A DNA stretch of 34,241 nt from Bacteroidia bacterium. GTDB taxonomy: Bacteria; Bacteroidota; Bacteroidia; Bacteroidales; UBA7960. Shown here one piece after another: positions 17,485 to 26,163 of the stretch (positions within the stretch are counted from its first letter, which is position 1; every line of letters begins with the position of its first letter). The notes beneath the pieces were generated by a model. It worked only from the letters and a program-made list of their open reading frames with translations. It did no database searches and was not told the DNA's origin. A program made the position numbers and the translations under genes. The stretch covers positions 1 to 34,241 of the forward strand of contig REEA01000081.1 in assembly GCA_007695305.1 (NCBI GenBank). Direction: 5' to 3'.

Positions 17485-19427
17485 TATTGCGGCTTTGACA
17501 GGGCCGCAATAGCTGCTTTGTTGGCATTATTATGTAAATCTTTGCCTTCCGGCGAATAGAGGTTTCCCAGTGTAACAGCATAGTGCTTATGGATGGCAGG
17601 ACGAACGATCTTCATGGTGCTGTTCATCAAACCATTGGCTTCAGAGAAGGCTTCGTTGAGCACGGCCACGGCAGCAGGCAGCCACCGGGGCGGAAACATC
17701 CCGCCAAACTCGCCGCCGGGCATAAAACGATCGATTTCTGCACCCAGCTTGCGTAAAGCTGCCCTTTGGCCTTCCTCAGTGGCCGGATCCTTTCCTTTGT
17801 CCGACAAATACTCCCTCATCATGGCTTTGTTGATCACAACAAGGGCAACGGTGTAGGGATTCTGATTGTTGTAAAGCATGACCTGATCGAAGAATGGTGA
17901 TTTTTCCATCATGGCTTCTTCAATCCCTTCCGGGCTGTATTTTTCCCCGTCGCTGCCAATAAGCAGGCTTTTTGAACGTCCGAGCACATAAAGATAGCCG
18001 TCATTGTCAAGGTATCCAAGGTCGCCGGTGTGCAGCCAGCCATTTTGTATGGTTTCGGTTGTTGCCCGCTCGTTGTTCCAGTATCCGGCCATGACATTTT
18101 CGCCGCGCACAACAATTTCGCCCTGTTCCCCCATAGGCTTTTCCAGGCCGTCTTCCCCACAGATCTTCAGATCGAGCCAGGGCACGACCTTCCCGGACGA
18201 CCCCAGCTTATGCCAATGGGGTGTATTGGAGGAAATCACGGGTGAAGCCTCTGTAAGCCCATAGCCTTGATACATGGGAATACCGATGGCGTAGAAAAAG
18301 CGCTGCAGCTCTATGTCGAGCAGGGCCCCTCCCCCAACAAAAAAGCGCAGGCGCCCGCCAAATCCTTCACGTATTTTTTTGAAGAGGATCAGATCAAATA
18401 ACCGCACCACAGGTTTTAACAAATTGCGAAACCCGCCGCCTTTGTTAAAGCCCTCACGATTGTAAGCATAAGCAGCCCGAAGGCCTGTTCTGAAAAGCCA
18501 CCAGGCAAGCTTGCCCTGCTCCTTTACACCCTTTTCAATATTTTTTCTGAAATTTTTGGCCAAAGCAGGAACGCTCAGCAAAAAGTAAGGACGCACTTCC
18601 CTGATGCAAACCGGGATATTTTTTATGGTCTCATTGGGTGTCTTGCCTATCTTTAATGATGCCAGACTTGCACCGTTGCGTATCAGCGCATAAATGCCCA
18701 CCGTATGGGCAAACGAATGATCCCACGGGAGAATGTGCAAAGACGTATAATCGGCAGGCACATCAAAAATGGCTGAAGCCTGCTCCACATTGTGTATATA
18801 ATTTTTGTGTGTGAGAATAATTCCTTTGGGATCAGCCGTTGTTCCAGACGTATAGCAAATATTGGCAAAATCGTCGGGCGTAAGGGAATCTTTTACTTTC
18901 TCGAGCATCCCCGAAAAGGTCTCCCCCATCTCATCCGCAGTCTGCCGCAGTTGATCCATGTATAATACAGTGACAGCCTGTTCATCAATGGCAATTTCAG
19001 CGGCTTCATCCAAAGGGTCCAGCACCACGATGAAAGCAAGCAGACCCAGTTTGCCCGCCAGGGGAAAAACCTTGTGCTGATGACTTCCTGAAACGATAAC
19101 TCCCTTACAGCCTGAATGTTGCAACCTAAAAAGCAGGTCTTCGGGTTCTTCTATTTTGACCGAAAGGGGAACACAGATACCACCGCCAAACAAAATCGCC
19201 AGCTCGCTGATTACCCAGTCATTACGGCCCTCAGAGATCAGGGCAACCCGGTCTCCTTTTTCCATGCCGGCACTGATCAACCCCCGGGCGGTTCGCCTCA
19301 CCTCCTTGTAAGCATCTGCATAGGTCGTCTCCGTATAGGATGTATGCCTTTTCTCCTTTAGAAAAACATGATCAGGAAACCTGTTTACACTTTCTTCGAA
19401 CAAATGCGGCAGGGTCTTATATTCCAT
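17484..19427 (-). CDS. Long-chain fatty acid-CoA ligase (AMP-forming)
   Basis: 647 residues, full length for the bacterial FadD15/FAA type. The adenylate-forming motifs are intact: ICYTSGTTADPKG (about 190-202) for ATP binding, YQGYGLTEASPVIS (A5), WLHTGDLGYLDNDGY (A7) and a lysine-containing C-terminal region with SDGEKYSPEGIEE. It activates fatty acids to acyl-CoA through an acyl-AMP, at the cytoplasmic membrane. It is the first gene of a three-gene minus-strand run and shares a TAATG overlap with the QueA-like gene. Divergent from the SulP gene across a 135-bp intergenic region. Confidence 0.93.
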   Translation of the reverse strand: MEYKTLPHLFEESVNRFPDHVFLKEKRHTSYTETTYADAYKEVRRTARGLISAGMEKGDRVALISEGRNDWVISELAILFGGGICVPLSVKIEEPEDLLFRLQHSGCKGVIVSGSHQHKVFPLAGKLGLLAFIVVLDPLDEAAEIAIDEQAVTVLYMDQLRQTADEMGETFSGMLEKVKDSLTPDDFANICYTSGTTADPKGIILTHKNYIHNVEQASAIFDVPADYTSLHILPWDHSFAHTVGIYALIRNGASLASLKIGKTPNETIKNIPVCIREVRPYFLLSVPALAKNFRKNIEKGVKEQGKLAWWLFRTGLRAAYAYNREGFNKGGGFRNLLKPVVRLFDLILFKKIREGFGGRLRFFVGGGALLDIELQRFFYAIGIPMYQGYGLTEASPVISSNTPHWHKLGSSGKVVPWLDLKICGEDGLEKPMGEQGEIVVRGENVMAGYWNNERATTETIQNGWLHTGDLGYLDNDGYLYVLGRSKSLLIGSDGEKYSPEGIEEAMMEKSPFFDQVMLYNNQNPYTVALVVINKAMMREYLSDKGKDPATEEGQRAALRKLGAEIDRFMPGGEFGGMFPPRWLPAAVAVLNEAFSEANGLMNSTMKIVRPAIHKHYAVTLGNLYSPEGKDLHNNANKAAIAALSKPQ

Positions 19428-19562
19428 GATGAGAATTATTTGCGTCTTACCCGGTAATCAATAAATTCAAAAAATATATTTTTGTACAATACAGCATTGT
19501 GCCTGTGTTATTTCTAAAATCGCGTCAAAGATATGTAATGTTGATCAAACGATAAGGCATTT

Positions 19563-21227
19563 ATGTTCGAACCGGTATTTTTCAACAGCATTAAAGACTA
19601 CAAAAGGAACAGCCTGATTTCTGACCTTACGGCAGGTGTCATTGTGGGTATTGTGGCCCTGCCGCTGGCCATCGCCTTCGCCATTGCATCGGGTGTGTCA
19701 CCGCAAACAGGTCTGATAACGGCCGTGGTAATCGGATTTTTTGTCTCCTTTCTGGGTGGCAGCAGGGTGCAGATTGGCGGACCATCCGGTGCACTGATAG
19801 TGGTAATCTTTGGCGTATCACAGCAGTTTGGGATGGAAGGGGTTGTTGTGGTATCCATGATGGCGGGATGCATGCTACTGGTGATGGGATTGCTGAGAGC
19901 AGGCACCGTTATCCAGTTTATGCCCTACCCTATCGTTGTTGGTTTCACTTCCGGCATCGCACTGATCATATTCACTTCACAGATACAGGATTTATTGGGC
20001 ATCACAGCAACCAGCTCCCCTCCCGACCCTTTGGGGAAATGGGTTTTTTACTGGAAAAATATTCGTGATGTCCATTTTATGACCGGGGTCATGGGGCTGC
20101 TGACCATCACCATCACCCTGGTCTGGCCAAGGATTTACAAACGTATCCCAGGCTCACTTATCGCCATTATCGTGGTATCCTTGCTGAACGCATTCCTCAA
20201 TCTTGAACTGGAGACTATCGGCAGCAAATTCGGCGACTTTTCTGCCAGCTTTCAGGTTCCGGGCTTTGCCGGTGTAAATATAGATATGATGCGCGAATTG
20301 TTTGTTCCTGCATTTACAATTGCCGCATTGATCTCCATTGAGTCACTTCTTTCGGCCATTGTTGCCGATGGTGCCACCGGTTACAGGCACCGGCCAAACA
20401 CGGAGCTGATGGCCCAGGGCTTCGCAAATATTTTGTCACCAATGGTAGGCGGAATGGCCGGATCAGGAGCACTGGCAAAAACCATGACCAATATCCGCAA
20501 TGGCGGAAAAACTCCTGTGGCCGGCATGTTTCATGCACTGATCCTTCTCATCCTGATGTTTTTTATGGGTTCACTGGCCGTAATGATCCCCCTCACGACA
20601 TTGGCGGGCATCCTGATAGTGGTAGCATACAACATGAGTGAATGGCGGTCTTTCAGAAGCATCGTAAAAAGCTCTAAGGGGGAAGCCACGGTCTTGATGG
20701 TAACTTTCCTGTTGACCGTTATCGTTGGCCTCAACTTCGCGCTGCCGTTCGGAATCATCCTGGCTATGGTGATGTTTATCAGCAGGGTAATGGAAACAAC
20801 CGACATTGAAGTCCTACGGCATGAAGTGGAGGACGAAAAATCCCATATTGCCGACGATTTTGAAACCCTCGATATTCCAAAAGGTGTGGAGGTGTTCCAG
20901 ATTAAAGGGCCATTCTTTTTCGGAATTGCCAATAAATTCGAAGAAGCTGAACAGGAAATCCGGGAAATCCCAAAGGTTCGTATTATCCGTATGCGCCGCG
21001 TTCCCTTTATTGACTCCACCGGTTTAAAAAACTTGCGCAGTTTCTGGCAGAGGTCTAAACAGCACAACACCCATGTGATCTTATCGGGGGTTGTACCCAA
21101 AACAAGAGAAGCACTGATTAAAGAAGGTTTGTATGAGGACATCGGCCCGGAGAATATTTGTGAAACCATTGAATGTTCGCTGATTAGGGCAAGGGAGGTC
21201 TTAAAGAAAGAAAAAGCAAAACCCTGA
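19563..21227 (+). CDS. SulP-family inorganic anion transporter with STAS domain
   Basis: 554 residues. The N-terminal two thirds is a polytopic membrane domain with SulP signatures (DLTAGVIVGIVALPLAIAFA near the start, GGSRVQIGGPSGA). The C-terminal third (about 440-545) is a cytoplasmic STAS domain with the IDSTGL loop (Asp484, Ser485), the position phosphorylated in anti-sigma-antagonist relatives. SulP members carry sulfate, bicarbonate or other anions, often with Na+ or H+. No carbonic anhydrase or sulfate-assimilation gene is adjacent, so the anion is open. Start ATG at 19563; single-gene transcript likely. Confidence 0.92.
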   Translation: MFEPVFFNSIKDYKRNSLISDLTAGVIVGIVALPLAIAFAIASGVSPQTGLITAVVIGFFVSFLGGSRVQIGGPSGALIVVIFGVSQQFGMEGVVVVSMMAGCMLLVMGLLRAGTVIQFMPYPIVVGFTSGIALIIFTSQIQDLLGITATSSPPDPLGKWVFYWKNIRDVHFMTGVMGLLTITITLVWPRIYKRIPGSLIAIIVVSLLNAFLNLELETIGSKFGDFSASFQVPGFAGVNIDMMRELFVPAFTIAALISIESLLSAIVADGATGYRHRPNTELMAQGFANILSPMVGGMAGSGALAKTMTNIRNGGKTPVAGMFHALILLILMFFMGSLAVMIPLTTLAGILIVVAYNMSEWRSFRSIVKSSKGEATVLMVTFLLTVIVGLNFALPFGIILAMVMFISRVMETTDIEVLRHEVEDEKSHIADDFETLDIPKGVEVFQIKGPFFFGIANKFEEAEQEIREIPKVRIIRMRRVPFIDSTGLKNLRSFWQRSKQHNTHVILSGVVPKTREALIKEGLYEDIGPENICETIECSLIRAREVLKKEKAKP

Positions 21228-21432
21228 CCGCAGTTTGATTAACAAACGCCTTTCTGCCTGCAGCGAATGTCACAAATTGTAAAAATATTTTTTGTATATT
21301 GTAACGGGAAAAACCGGAACACCCTCTGAGTAATCATCAAGTCTTGCCCGCTCATGAAAGGGCAATTGCAATATGTGGGTTTTGTATGATTTTTGCATCT
21401 GATGGTTTGTTCCCGGCAATTATTATTAAAAG

Positions 21433-24348
21433 ATGTACTCGTTGGTAAAAAATTCCGTCCTGATTCTTTTTATTTCGCTCATCTTTTCCCATTCTCACAG
21501 TCAGATTAAAGATGTGGGAAGTCCGATTATTGTCAATCACCCACGTTATAGCTACGCTGCAAGCTCACAGAACTGGTCAATTACACAAAGTGCCAGGGGG
21601 TTCATTTATTTTGCCAACAATGACGGAATCCTGGAATATGATGGCTCAAGCTGGACAACCTATCAGGTGCCCAATACCTCGGTGGTTCGATCTGTTCTGG
21701 CCGCAGGTGATACAATCTACGCTGGGGCTTTTGAGGAAATTGGGTTTCTGGCACCGGGTGACAAAGGCCGGCTGGTATGGCACTCCCTGAATCACCTGGT
21801 GCCTCCGGAGTTTACCCAATTTGATGAAATATGGAATATTTTCCAGCATGATGGAAGAATCATTTTTCAGTCATTTTATGTTTTGTTAATTCTTGAAAAC
21901 AATGCCATCAGTGTTATAGAACCTGTCGATAATTTTGGTTTTATGTTTAACCCTGATAATGATTTTTTTATTGTGGACAGGGCACACGGGCTTATGTCGC
22001 TGCAGGGAAACAATCTCACCCTGGTCTCCGGCGATCCGCTGTTTCTGACCAGTGAAATAAACACTATTTTGCCCCACAAGCGGGGGGAGTTGCTGATTGG
22101 TACATCCAATAAAGGTCTGTATTTGTGGAATGGACAAAACGTGTATCCCTGGGAAACCCCGATCAGTGAAAAAATGCGAAAATATGATCTGTTTTGCGGT
22201 ATAAAACTCTCTGACGGTAATATCGCCTTTGGCAGCATAAGCAACGGAGTGTATATCAGTGACCCGGAGGGAAATATTCTGCAGCATATGAACAGGTTAA
22301 AGGGTCTGCAGAATAATACTGTGCTGGCTTTGCTTGAGGATAACCGCGGTAATTTATGGACTGGACTTGACAACGGAATTGATTTTATTGAGATCCGGTC
22401 GCCACTGACATTGTTTGATTACAACTACAATATCGAAAGTACCTATGCAACGGTGGTGCATAATGAAATCCTTTATGTGGGTACGAACCAGGGGCTTTTC
22501 GCTAAACATACCGACAGCATTGGCAGCAGAAAACATAATCAGCAAGATTTTCAGCTGGTGGAAGGTACTGAAGGACAAGTATGGAGCCTGCAGGTTATTG
22601 ACAATACACTGCTTTGTGGCCACAACTTTGGCTGTTTCCAGGTGGATGGATTCAACGCGAGAAAAATTTCTGATATCCGCGGGTTTTGGTCATTCCTGTC
22701 GCCACCCGATAAAGAAAACCTCATAATTGCCGGAACATATACCGGACTTGTAAGGCTTGAAAAAAGAGGAAGTGATTGGCATTTCCTTGATGAAGTTAAA
22801 GGATTCAGGGAGTCAAGCAGGCATCTGTTTCTTGACAACAGAAATGATTTATGGATCTCCCACGGTTACCGGGGTCTTTTCAGGCTTTCTTTAACAGATG
22901 ACTATTCGCAGGTGGAAAATGTTCTATTGTATTTTGGTGATGCAGGTTTACCCCTGGACCTTCCTTATAACATTCATCACATTAATGATCGCATGATCAT
23001 TACCACCCATGATGGGATAAAATATTTTGACTACGACCAGAGCATCTTCCTGTCTGATCCACTATTTGAAAGCTTATTTGAAGGGAAAAACTTTATCAGT
23101 ATCATCCACCAGGATGCAAGAGGGAATCTGTGGTATTTCAAAGATGACCTGATGGGGGTTATGCGCAAACTGGAAGACGGATCGTATCGCGATATAACAT
23201 CCCCGTTTTCAAGGATCAACGATATGATGATCCACGCTTTCCAAACTATATTTGTTGATTTGCCGCATCATGTTTTTATCGGAACCCAAATGGGACTTAT
23301 CCATTATGATCCTAATATTGCTTATGATTATCATGGTGTTGAAGAGGTTTTTTTTACTGAAATATCCTTTTACGGAAAGTCGCAACCTGTCACTTATCAC
23401 GCATTCAGTGCAGAAATATCAGAAAACGTGCAACATATTCCCAAGCTTCCCCATGCGCTGAACTCCGTAATATTTCGATTTACCTCCCCCATGTTTGAGA
23501 ACCCGATGGCCATAAGATATTCTTATATCCTCGAGGGTTTTGATCTTACCTGGTCTGAATGGAGTGAATTAAACTTTAAAGAATATACAAACCTTCGGGA
23601 AGGTGAATATACCTTTAAAGTCAAAGCGCGAAATCCCTTTGGAATAGAAACGCCTGTCAGTTCATTTCAATTCCGGGTTGATCCACCCTTTCTGAGATCA
23701 GGAATAGCCTACGTATTATATGCCGTTATCGTGTTATTCATCATCTTGGGAAATGTTTACATGTTCAGGAGAAGAATGCTGAAAATCCGCCTCAGGGAAA
23801 AAATCAGGCATGAAAAAAAACTGGCACGTCGTGAACAGATATTCAGGGAACAAACCGCTCTAAGCGAAAAAGAGATCGTGCACTTGCGAAACGAGAGTCT
23901 GGCCAGTGAAATGCAGCACAAGAATAAGGAGTTGGCAAATGCCACCATGCACCTTATTCAAAAAAACAGGACGCTCACAGCACTAAAAAATGACCTGGGA
24001 AAAATGCTAAAAAACATCCCGGATGATAATCCGGAAAAACACAATATCTTTGGCCTGTTGAAAAAAATTCACAAAGAGCTGCGCAACGAAAAGCACTGGG
24101 AATTATTTGACAACTATTTCGATGAAGTTCACCAGGACTTTATCACCCGCTTAAAGTCGGCTTATGGGGACTTATCCCCGAAGGAGCTGCGCTTGTGCGC
24201 CTATCTCCGGATGAATCTTTCCACAAAGGAAATTGCACCGCTTATGAATATCTCCGTGCGGGGTGTGGAAATCAGTCGGTACAGACTTAGAAAAAAGTTA
24301 AAACTCGAACCCCATGAAAACCTGACAGACTATCTCATCTCCTTTTGA
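21433..24348 (+). CDS. Membrane-spanning propeller/Y_Y_Y sensor with LuxR-type HTH, likely regulator of the glucan locus
   Basis: 971 residues. Order of parts: signal peptide (about 1-24); a long periplasmic beta-propeller of two-component-regulator type (about 30-680, with repeats such as LLEDNRGNLWTGLDNGI); a triple-tyrosine (Y_Y_Y) domain (about 690-755, FDLTWSEWSELNFKEYTNL); one TM helix (757-779); a charged coiled coil (about 785-885); and a C-terminal HTH (about 905-971) with LSPKELRLCAYLRMNLSTKEIAPLM. No histidine kinase, ATPase or receiver domain is present, so unlike hybrid two-component systems it would signal straight from periplasm to DNA. It sits 267 bp upstream of the PKD lipoprotein gene with the locus promoter between them, so control of the glucan genes is a strong inference. 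Confidence 0.88.
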   Translation: MYSLVKNSVLILFISLIFSHSHSQIKDVGSPIIVNHPRYSYAASSQNWSITQSARGFIYFANNDGILEYDGSSWTTYQVPNTSVVRSVLAAGDTIYAGAFEEIGFLAPGDKGRLVWHSLNHLVPPEFTQFDEIWNIFQHDGRIIFQSFYVLLILENNAISVIEPVDNFGFMFNPDNDFFIVDRAHGLMSLQGNNLTLVSGDPLFLTSEINTILPHKRGELLIGTSNKGLYLWNGQNVYPWETPISEKMRKYDLFCGIKLSDGNIAFGSISNGVYISDPEGNILQHMNRLKGLQNNTVLALLEDNRGNLWTGLDNGIDFIEIRSPLTLFDYNYNIESTYATVVHNEILYVGTNQGLFAKHTDSIGSRKHNQQDFQLVEGTEGQVWSLQVIDNTLLCGHNFGCFQVDGFNARKISDIRGFWSFLSPPDKENLIIAGTYTGLVRLEKRGSDWHFLDEVKGFRESSRHLFLDNRNDLWISHGYRGLFRLSLTDDYSQVENVLLYFGDAGLPLDLPYNIHHINDRMIITTHDGIKYFDYDQSIFLSDPLFESLFEGKNFISIIHQDARGNLWYFKDDLMGVMRKLEDGSYRDITSPFSRINDMMIHAFQTIFVDLPHHVFIGTQMGLIHYDPNIAYDYHGVEEVFFTEISFYGKSQPVTYHAFSAEISENVQHIPKLPHALNSVIFRFTSPMFENPMAIRYSYILEGFDLTWSEWSELNFKEYTNLREGEYTFKVKARNPFGIETPVSSFQFRVDPPFLRSGIAYVLYAVIVLFIILGNVYMFRRRMLKIRLREKIRHEKKLARREQIFREQTALSEKEIVHLRNESLASEMQHKNKELANATMHLIQKNRTLTALKNDLGKMLKNIPDDNPEKHNIFGLLKKIHKELRNEKHWELFDNYFDEVHQDFITRLKSAYGDLSPKELRLCAYLRMNLSTKEIAPLMNISVRGVEISRYRLRKKLKLEPHENLTDYLISF

Positions 24349-24459
24349 CAAACACCACATCAAATAAAAAAGATTGTTTGTGATTATGTTGACAATTAGA
24401 AACCGATAATTAACTGGGGAAAAAACATATATACCTGAATATCAAATTAAAAAAAATCA

Positions 24460-24479
24460 CATGATGTATTCATGATGTA
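24460..24479 (+). promoter_or_regulatory. Direct repeat, candidate operator of the glucan locus
   Basis: CATGATGTA occurs at 24460-24468 and again at 24471-24479, an 11-bp period that puts both copies on the same face of the helix. The repeat ends 40 bp upstream of the -33 element at 24520. That is a usual activator position, and LuxR-type HTH proteins often bind as dimers to repeated sites. Binding by the adjacent regulator is inferred. Confidence 0.45.
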
Positions 24480-24519
24480 GTTAAAATGACCCCTGCTGTA
24501 ATATTGCTGTATTTGAATA

Positions 24520-24551
24520 TTTGTAATACGCGTGATTTGCAACTATGTTTG
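24520..24551 (+). promoter_or_regulatory. Bacteroidota-type promoter of the glucan utilisation operon
   Basis: TTTG at 24520-24523 and TATGTTTG (TAnnTTTG) at 24544-24551 with a 20-bp spacer match the Bacteroidota consensus. The predicted start of transcription near 24555 gives a leader of about 60 nt before the ATG at 24616. It also argues against the longer reading frame that begins at 24532. Confidence 0.7.
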
Positions 24552-24615
24552 CCCGATAATATGTTTTAAATCAACTATTCTCGTTTCAATGTTAACCAAC
24601 CAAAAAAACATCACT

Positions 24616-26103
24616 ATGAAAAAAAGCATCAAAAAAAAGCATTTCATTCAGGCATTTCTGCTTGTGGGCGTTTTTGCCTTCTTTGCCTTGGCATCCTGCA
24701 GCAAGGATGATGATCCGGCAGAAGACCCCATTGCAACTTTCCAGTATGAAATCAGTGAAGATAACTATCTGACAGTTATCTTCACAAACTTCTCCCAGAA
24801 TGCCGAAACCTACAATTGGGACTTCGGCGACGGAAATACCTCAACGGAGGAAAATCCCATCCACACTTATGATGGTCCCGACACGTATGAGGTTGTCCTT
24901 ACAGCTACCAATAAGGATGGCGTAAGCAGAAGCTTCTCCGAGATCATCGTGCTTGACGATCCGGATTATTTACTTTCCTTACTGGCCGGTGAAACTTCCA
25001 AAACATGGAAACTATACCGTATTGAAACCAGCATGGGTGTAGGTCCCAGCGTGGATAGTCCGAGAGATTGGTGGTTCCTGGAGAACGACGGCAGCAGGCC
25101 TTGTAAGTATTTCCATGAATTTACCTTCCACAGGAATGGTGATTATGTTTTTGACGACAAAGGTTATATGTGGGGTGAAGGCGGCGTGTTCCACGAAGAC
25201 TTCGTGGGCGAATGTATCGAAGCCATCCCTGCCAATATGGTAGGCCCGGATGGAGAGGATCTCAGTCCGTGGCTGGGAGGAACCCACGCTTTTGAGTTTA
25301 ACCCCAACACCATGCAAGTTACCTTGACAGGATTAGGTGCCTGGATTGGAGTCGTAAAGGTAGGCACCCCTGGCGAAGTAACCGTACCACAAAGCAGCGT
25401 ATCGTTCATCATCGATATCGAAGAACGCGATGGATATGATTATATGCACGTACTCTTTGTTTACGACTGGGGTGTATGGTCATTCTCCTACGCTCACTAC
25501 CATGATCCTGCACAAGAACCTGATGTGGTAGAAGAGGTAGATCCGATAGATCCACTGGATGAATTAACACCCACAGAAATGTTCAATACTTTTGCTTCAA
25601 CAAGTGATGAAGATGTTCAAATTCTGGTCCCAACAGAATCAACTGTCGAATTAACTGTTGGTGTGGATGATCCTGCTGATCCTGACGGAGTAAAGGTTGG
25701 GCAGTATCACAGGATTGCTACCGAATGGCAGGAACTTCAGTTTGCCACCGAGTACTATATCCAGTTTGATAACTTTACCACTGTTTCCCTTGATGTATAT
25801 ATTCCCAGTGATAATGATTTTTCAGGTGGCCTGACAAAAGACATTGCCATCGTTATTGCAAATTCGCATGATAACGCAGAATGGTGGAACCATCACCTGC
25901 AGTATGATGTAAATCCTGATGACGTTGTACTTGATGAGTGGCAAACCTGGACTTTCCAGTTAGGTGAGCCGACCAGTGGGCCCGGCATACCTGACGGTAC
26001 TCCGCTCGAGCGTGGCGATCTCAACTTCTTTGCCATCTCCATTGGTGGTGCCGGACACCCTGATCCAGGAACCTTCTATATCCGAAACTTTATTTTTGAA
26101 TAG
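24616..26103 (+). CDS. PKD and CBM-like surface glycan-binding lipoprotein
   Basis: 495 residues. The leader ends in LASC (Cys28) followed by SKDDD, a good surface-lipoprotein export signal in Bacteroidota. Residues about 40-115 are a PKD domain (WDFGDG at 68-73, NPIHTY). The middle part (about 120-310, TWKLYRIETS, W/Y-rich) is a beta-rich domain that I do not recognise with confidence. The C-terminal ~160 residues look like a jelly-roll carbohydrate-binding module (YYIQFDNFTTVSLDVYI ... GTFYIRNFIFE). No catalytic motif is seen. By position and make-up it should be the surface glycan-binding protein (SusE/F role) that feeds SusCD. The ATG at 24616 is chosen because it directly begins a Lys-rich signal peptide and lies after the promoter. 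Confidence 0.88.
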   Translation: MKKSIKKKHFIQAFLLVGVFAFFALASCSKDDDPAEDPIATFQYEISEDNYLTVIFTNFSQNAETYNWDFGDGNTSTEENPIHTYDGPDTYEVVLTATNKDGVSRSFSEIIVLDDPDYLLSLLAGETSKTWKLYRIETSMGVGPSVDSPRDWWFLENDGSRPCKYFHEFTFHRNGDYVFDDKGYMWGEGGVFHEDFVGECIEAIPANMVGPDGEDLSPWLGGTHAFEFNPNTMQVTLTGLGAWIGVVKVGTPGEVTVPQSSVSFIIDIEERDGYDYMHVLFVYDWGVWSFSYAHYHDPAQEPDVVEEVDPIDPLDELTPTEMFNTFASTSDEDVQILVPTESTVELTVGVDDPADPDGVKVGQYHRIATEWQELQFATEYYIQFDNFTTVSLDVYIPSDNDFSGGLTKDIAIVIANSHDNAEWWNHHLQYDVNPDDVVLDEWQTWTFQLGEPTSGPGIPDGTPLERGDLNFFAISIGGAGHPDPGTFYIRNFIFE

Positions 26104-26112
26104 TAATAACCC

Positions 26113-26148
26113 TTTGAAAATGGCCGGCAAAAGCCGGCCATTTTCAAA
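26113..26148 (+). other. Perfect 16-bp intergenic hairpin between PKD lipoprotein and GH16 genes
   Basis: TTTGAAAATGGCCGGC (26113-26128), loop AAAA, then the exact complement GCCGGCCATTTTCAAA (26133-26148). It starts 10 bp after the stop of the lipoprotein gene and ends 15 bp before the GH16 start. The GC-rich top and lack of a following T-run argue for an mRNA-stabilising or partial-termination element inside the operon rather than a full terminator. Confidence 0.75.
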
Positions 26149-26163
26149 CTGTATCATACAACC

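Noticed and set aside
24532-24615. 28-codon N-terminal extension of the PKD lipoprotein
   Set aside because: The region overlaps the consensus promoter, and the internal ATG at 24616 begins an ideal lipoprotein signal peptide.
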